A stretch of 64,000 nucleotides of DNA, from assembly GCF_000418555.1 (NCBI RefSeq), contig NZ_ATKM01000011.1, forward strand, positions 124,001 through 188,000, written 5' to 3'. Of this stretch, positions 63,737 to 64,000 are shown piece after piece. The translations under genes were made by a program, and so were the position numbers. The stretch comes from Pseudomonas sp. P818. GTDB taxonomy: Bacteria > Pseudomonadota > Gammaproteobacteria > Pseudomonadales > Pseudomonadaceae. Every line of letters starts with the position of its first letter. The stretch's first letter is position 1. Under the pieces are notes generated by a model that did not search any database, was not told where the DNA came from, and was given only the letters and a program-made list of their open reading frames with translations.

Positions 63737-63764
63737 AAGGCGCATCCAAGGATGCGCCTTTCTT
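63737..63764 (+). terminator. Terminator after hupB
   Basis: 11-bp perfect stem AAGGCGCATCC (63737-63747) with 63750-63760 and a 2-nt gap, followed by TCTTCT. Confidence 0.85.
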
Positions 63765-63825
63765 CTATCTGGACATTACCCACACTGCGCGGCTGGTGAC
63801 TTTGTACAGTCGTTCTGGGGGAAGC

Positions 63826-64000
63826 ATGCTGCAAAACATCAGGGACAATTCACGCGGTTGGATTGCCAAAATCATCATCGGCCTCATCGTGATGCTGATG
63901 GCCTTCACCGGTTTCGAAGCCATCGTCACGGGTACCAGCAACCGCAACAATGCGGCTGACGTGAACGGTGACACCATTACCCTCAATGAGCTCAACCAGG
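63826..64000 (+). CDS. ppiD: Periplasmic peptidyl-prolyl isomerase PpiD (N-terminus only)
   Basis: The first 58 codons only; the gene runs off the right edge. MLQNIRDNSRGWIAKIIIGL is the cytoplasmic start and membrane anchor of PpiD (helix about 15-34), followed by the SurA-like N-domain (AADVNGDTITLNELNQ). Membrane-bound chaperone for outer-membrane proteins leaving the Sec translocon. Position after lon-hupB matches PA1805. Confidence 0.93.
   Translation, partial: MLQNIRDNSRGWIAKIIIGLIVMLMAFTGFEAIVTGTSNRNNAADVNGDTITLNELNQ

Overview
The window is chromosomal DNA of a high-GC gammaproteobacterium, almost certainly Pseudomonas. The evidence is gene order and protein families: anr, hemN and two tandem cbb3 oxidase operons with ccoGHIS on the left; nasT-nasS-acnB in the middle; glnS-cysS, folD, a tRNA cluster and tig-clpP-clpX-lon-hupB-ppiD on the right. 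From memory this follows P. aeruginosa PAO1 order (about PA1544-PA1558, then PA1784-PA1805). The REP-type repeats fit the genus. A P. mendocina/P. oleovorans-like species is possible, but the sequence alone does not settle it.

Layout. 1-14.6 kb is a micro-aerobic respiration block: the start of anr, a coiled-coil protein, hemN behind an ANR box, a small membrane protein, the cbb3 assembly genes ccoS, ccoI, ccoH and ccoG, then two complete cco operons in tandem. The ccoO of the second operon is broken by a net 64-nt deletion. 14.6-25.6 kb holds an alpha/beta hydrolase; an operon of unknown product (circularly permuted ATP-grasp, alpha-E, transglutaminase) behind a predicted NtrC/sigma-54 promoter; a VOC protein; a cytochrome c plus rhodanese pair; a beta-oxidation pair; and several small proteins. 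25.8-30 kb has an amidotransferase, a PlsC-type acyltransferase, alaC and a secreted PL7 alginate lyase. 30.2-35.3 kb has nasT, nasS and acnB, both transcription units with strikingly structured leaders. 35.3-42.2 kb is mostly housekeeping (DUF1289, an ANR-boxed universal stress protein, miaE, lpxH, ppiB, glnS, cysS). 42.2-55.5 kb looks like an accessory insertion between cysS and folD: a PaoABC-like aldehyde oxidoreductase, a class C beta-lactamase, a sigma-54 activator, and a six-gene GlpSTPQ-U-V-like ABC uptake operon that the activator probably controls. 55.6-64 kb is core again: folD, tRNA-Arg/His/Leu, and the protein quality-control block.

How it works together. ANR probably drives hemN, the assembly genes, the universal stress protein and at least one cbb3 oxidase at low oxygen. 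Nitrogen control appears at two places: an NtrC/sigma-54 promoter before the ATP-grasp operon, and a sigma-54 promoter followed by an ANTAR-type hairpin/terminator switch before nasST itself, which would make nasST a target of its own antiterminator. The activator at 47.5-49.3 kb faces the ABC operon across a cluster of TGTTC motifs and a sigma-54 promoter.

Best leads: the nasST leader switch, the nested long-range RNA structure upstream of acnB, the nitrogen-controlled ATP-grasp/alpha-E/transglutaminase operon, and the damaged ccoO1. No CRISPR array, insertion sequence, prophage or toxin-antitoxin pair was recognised.
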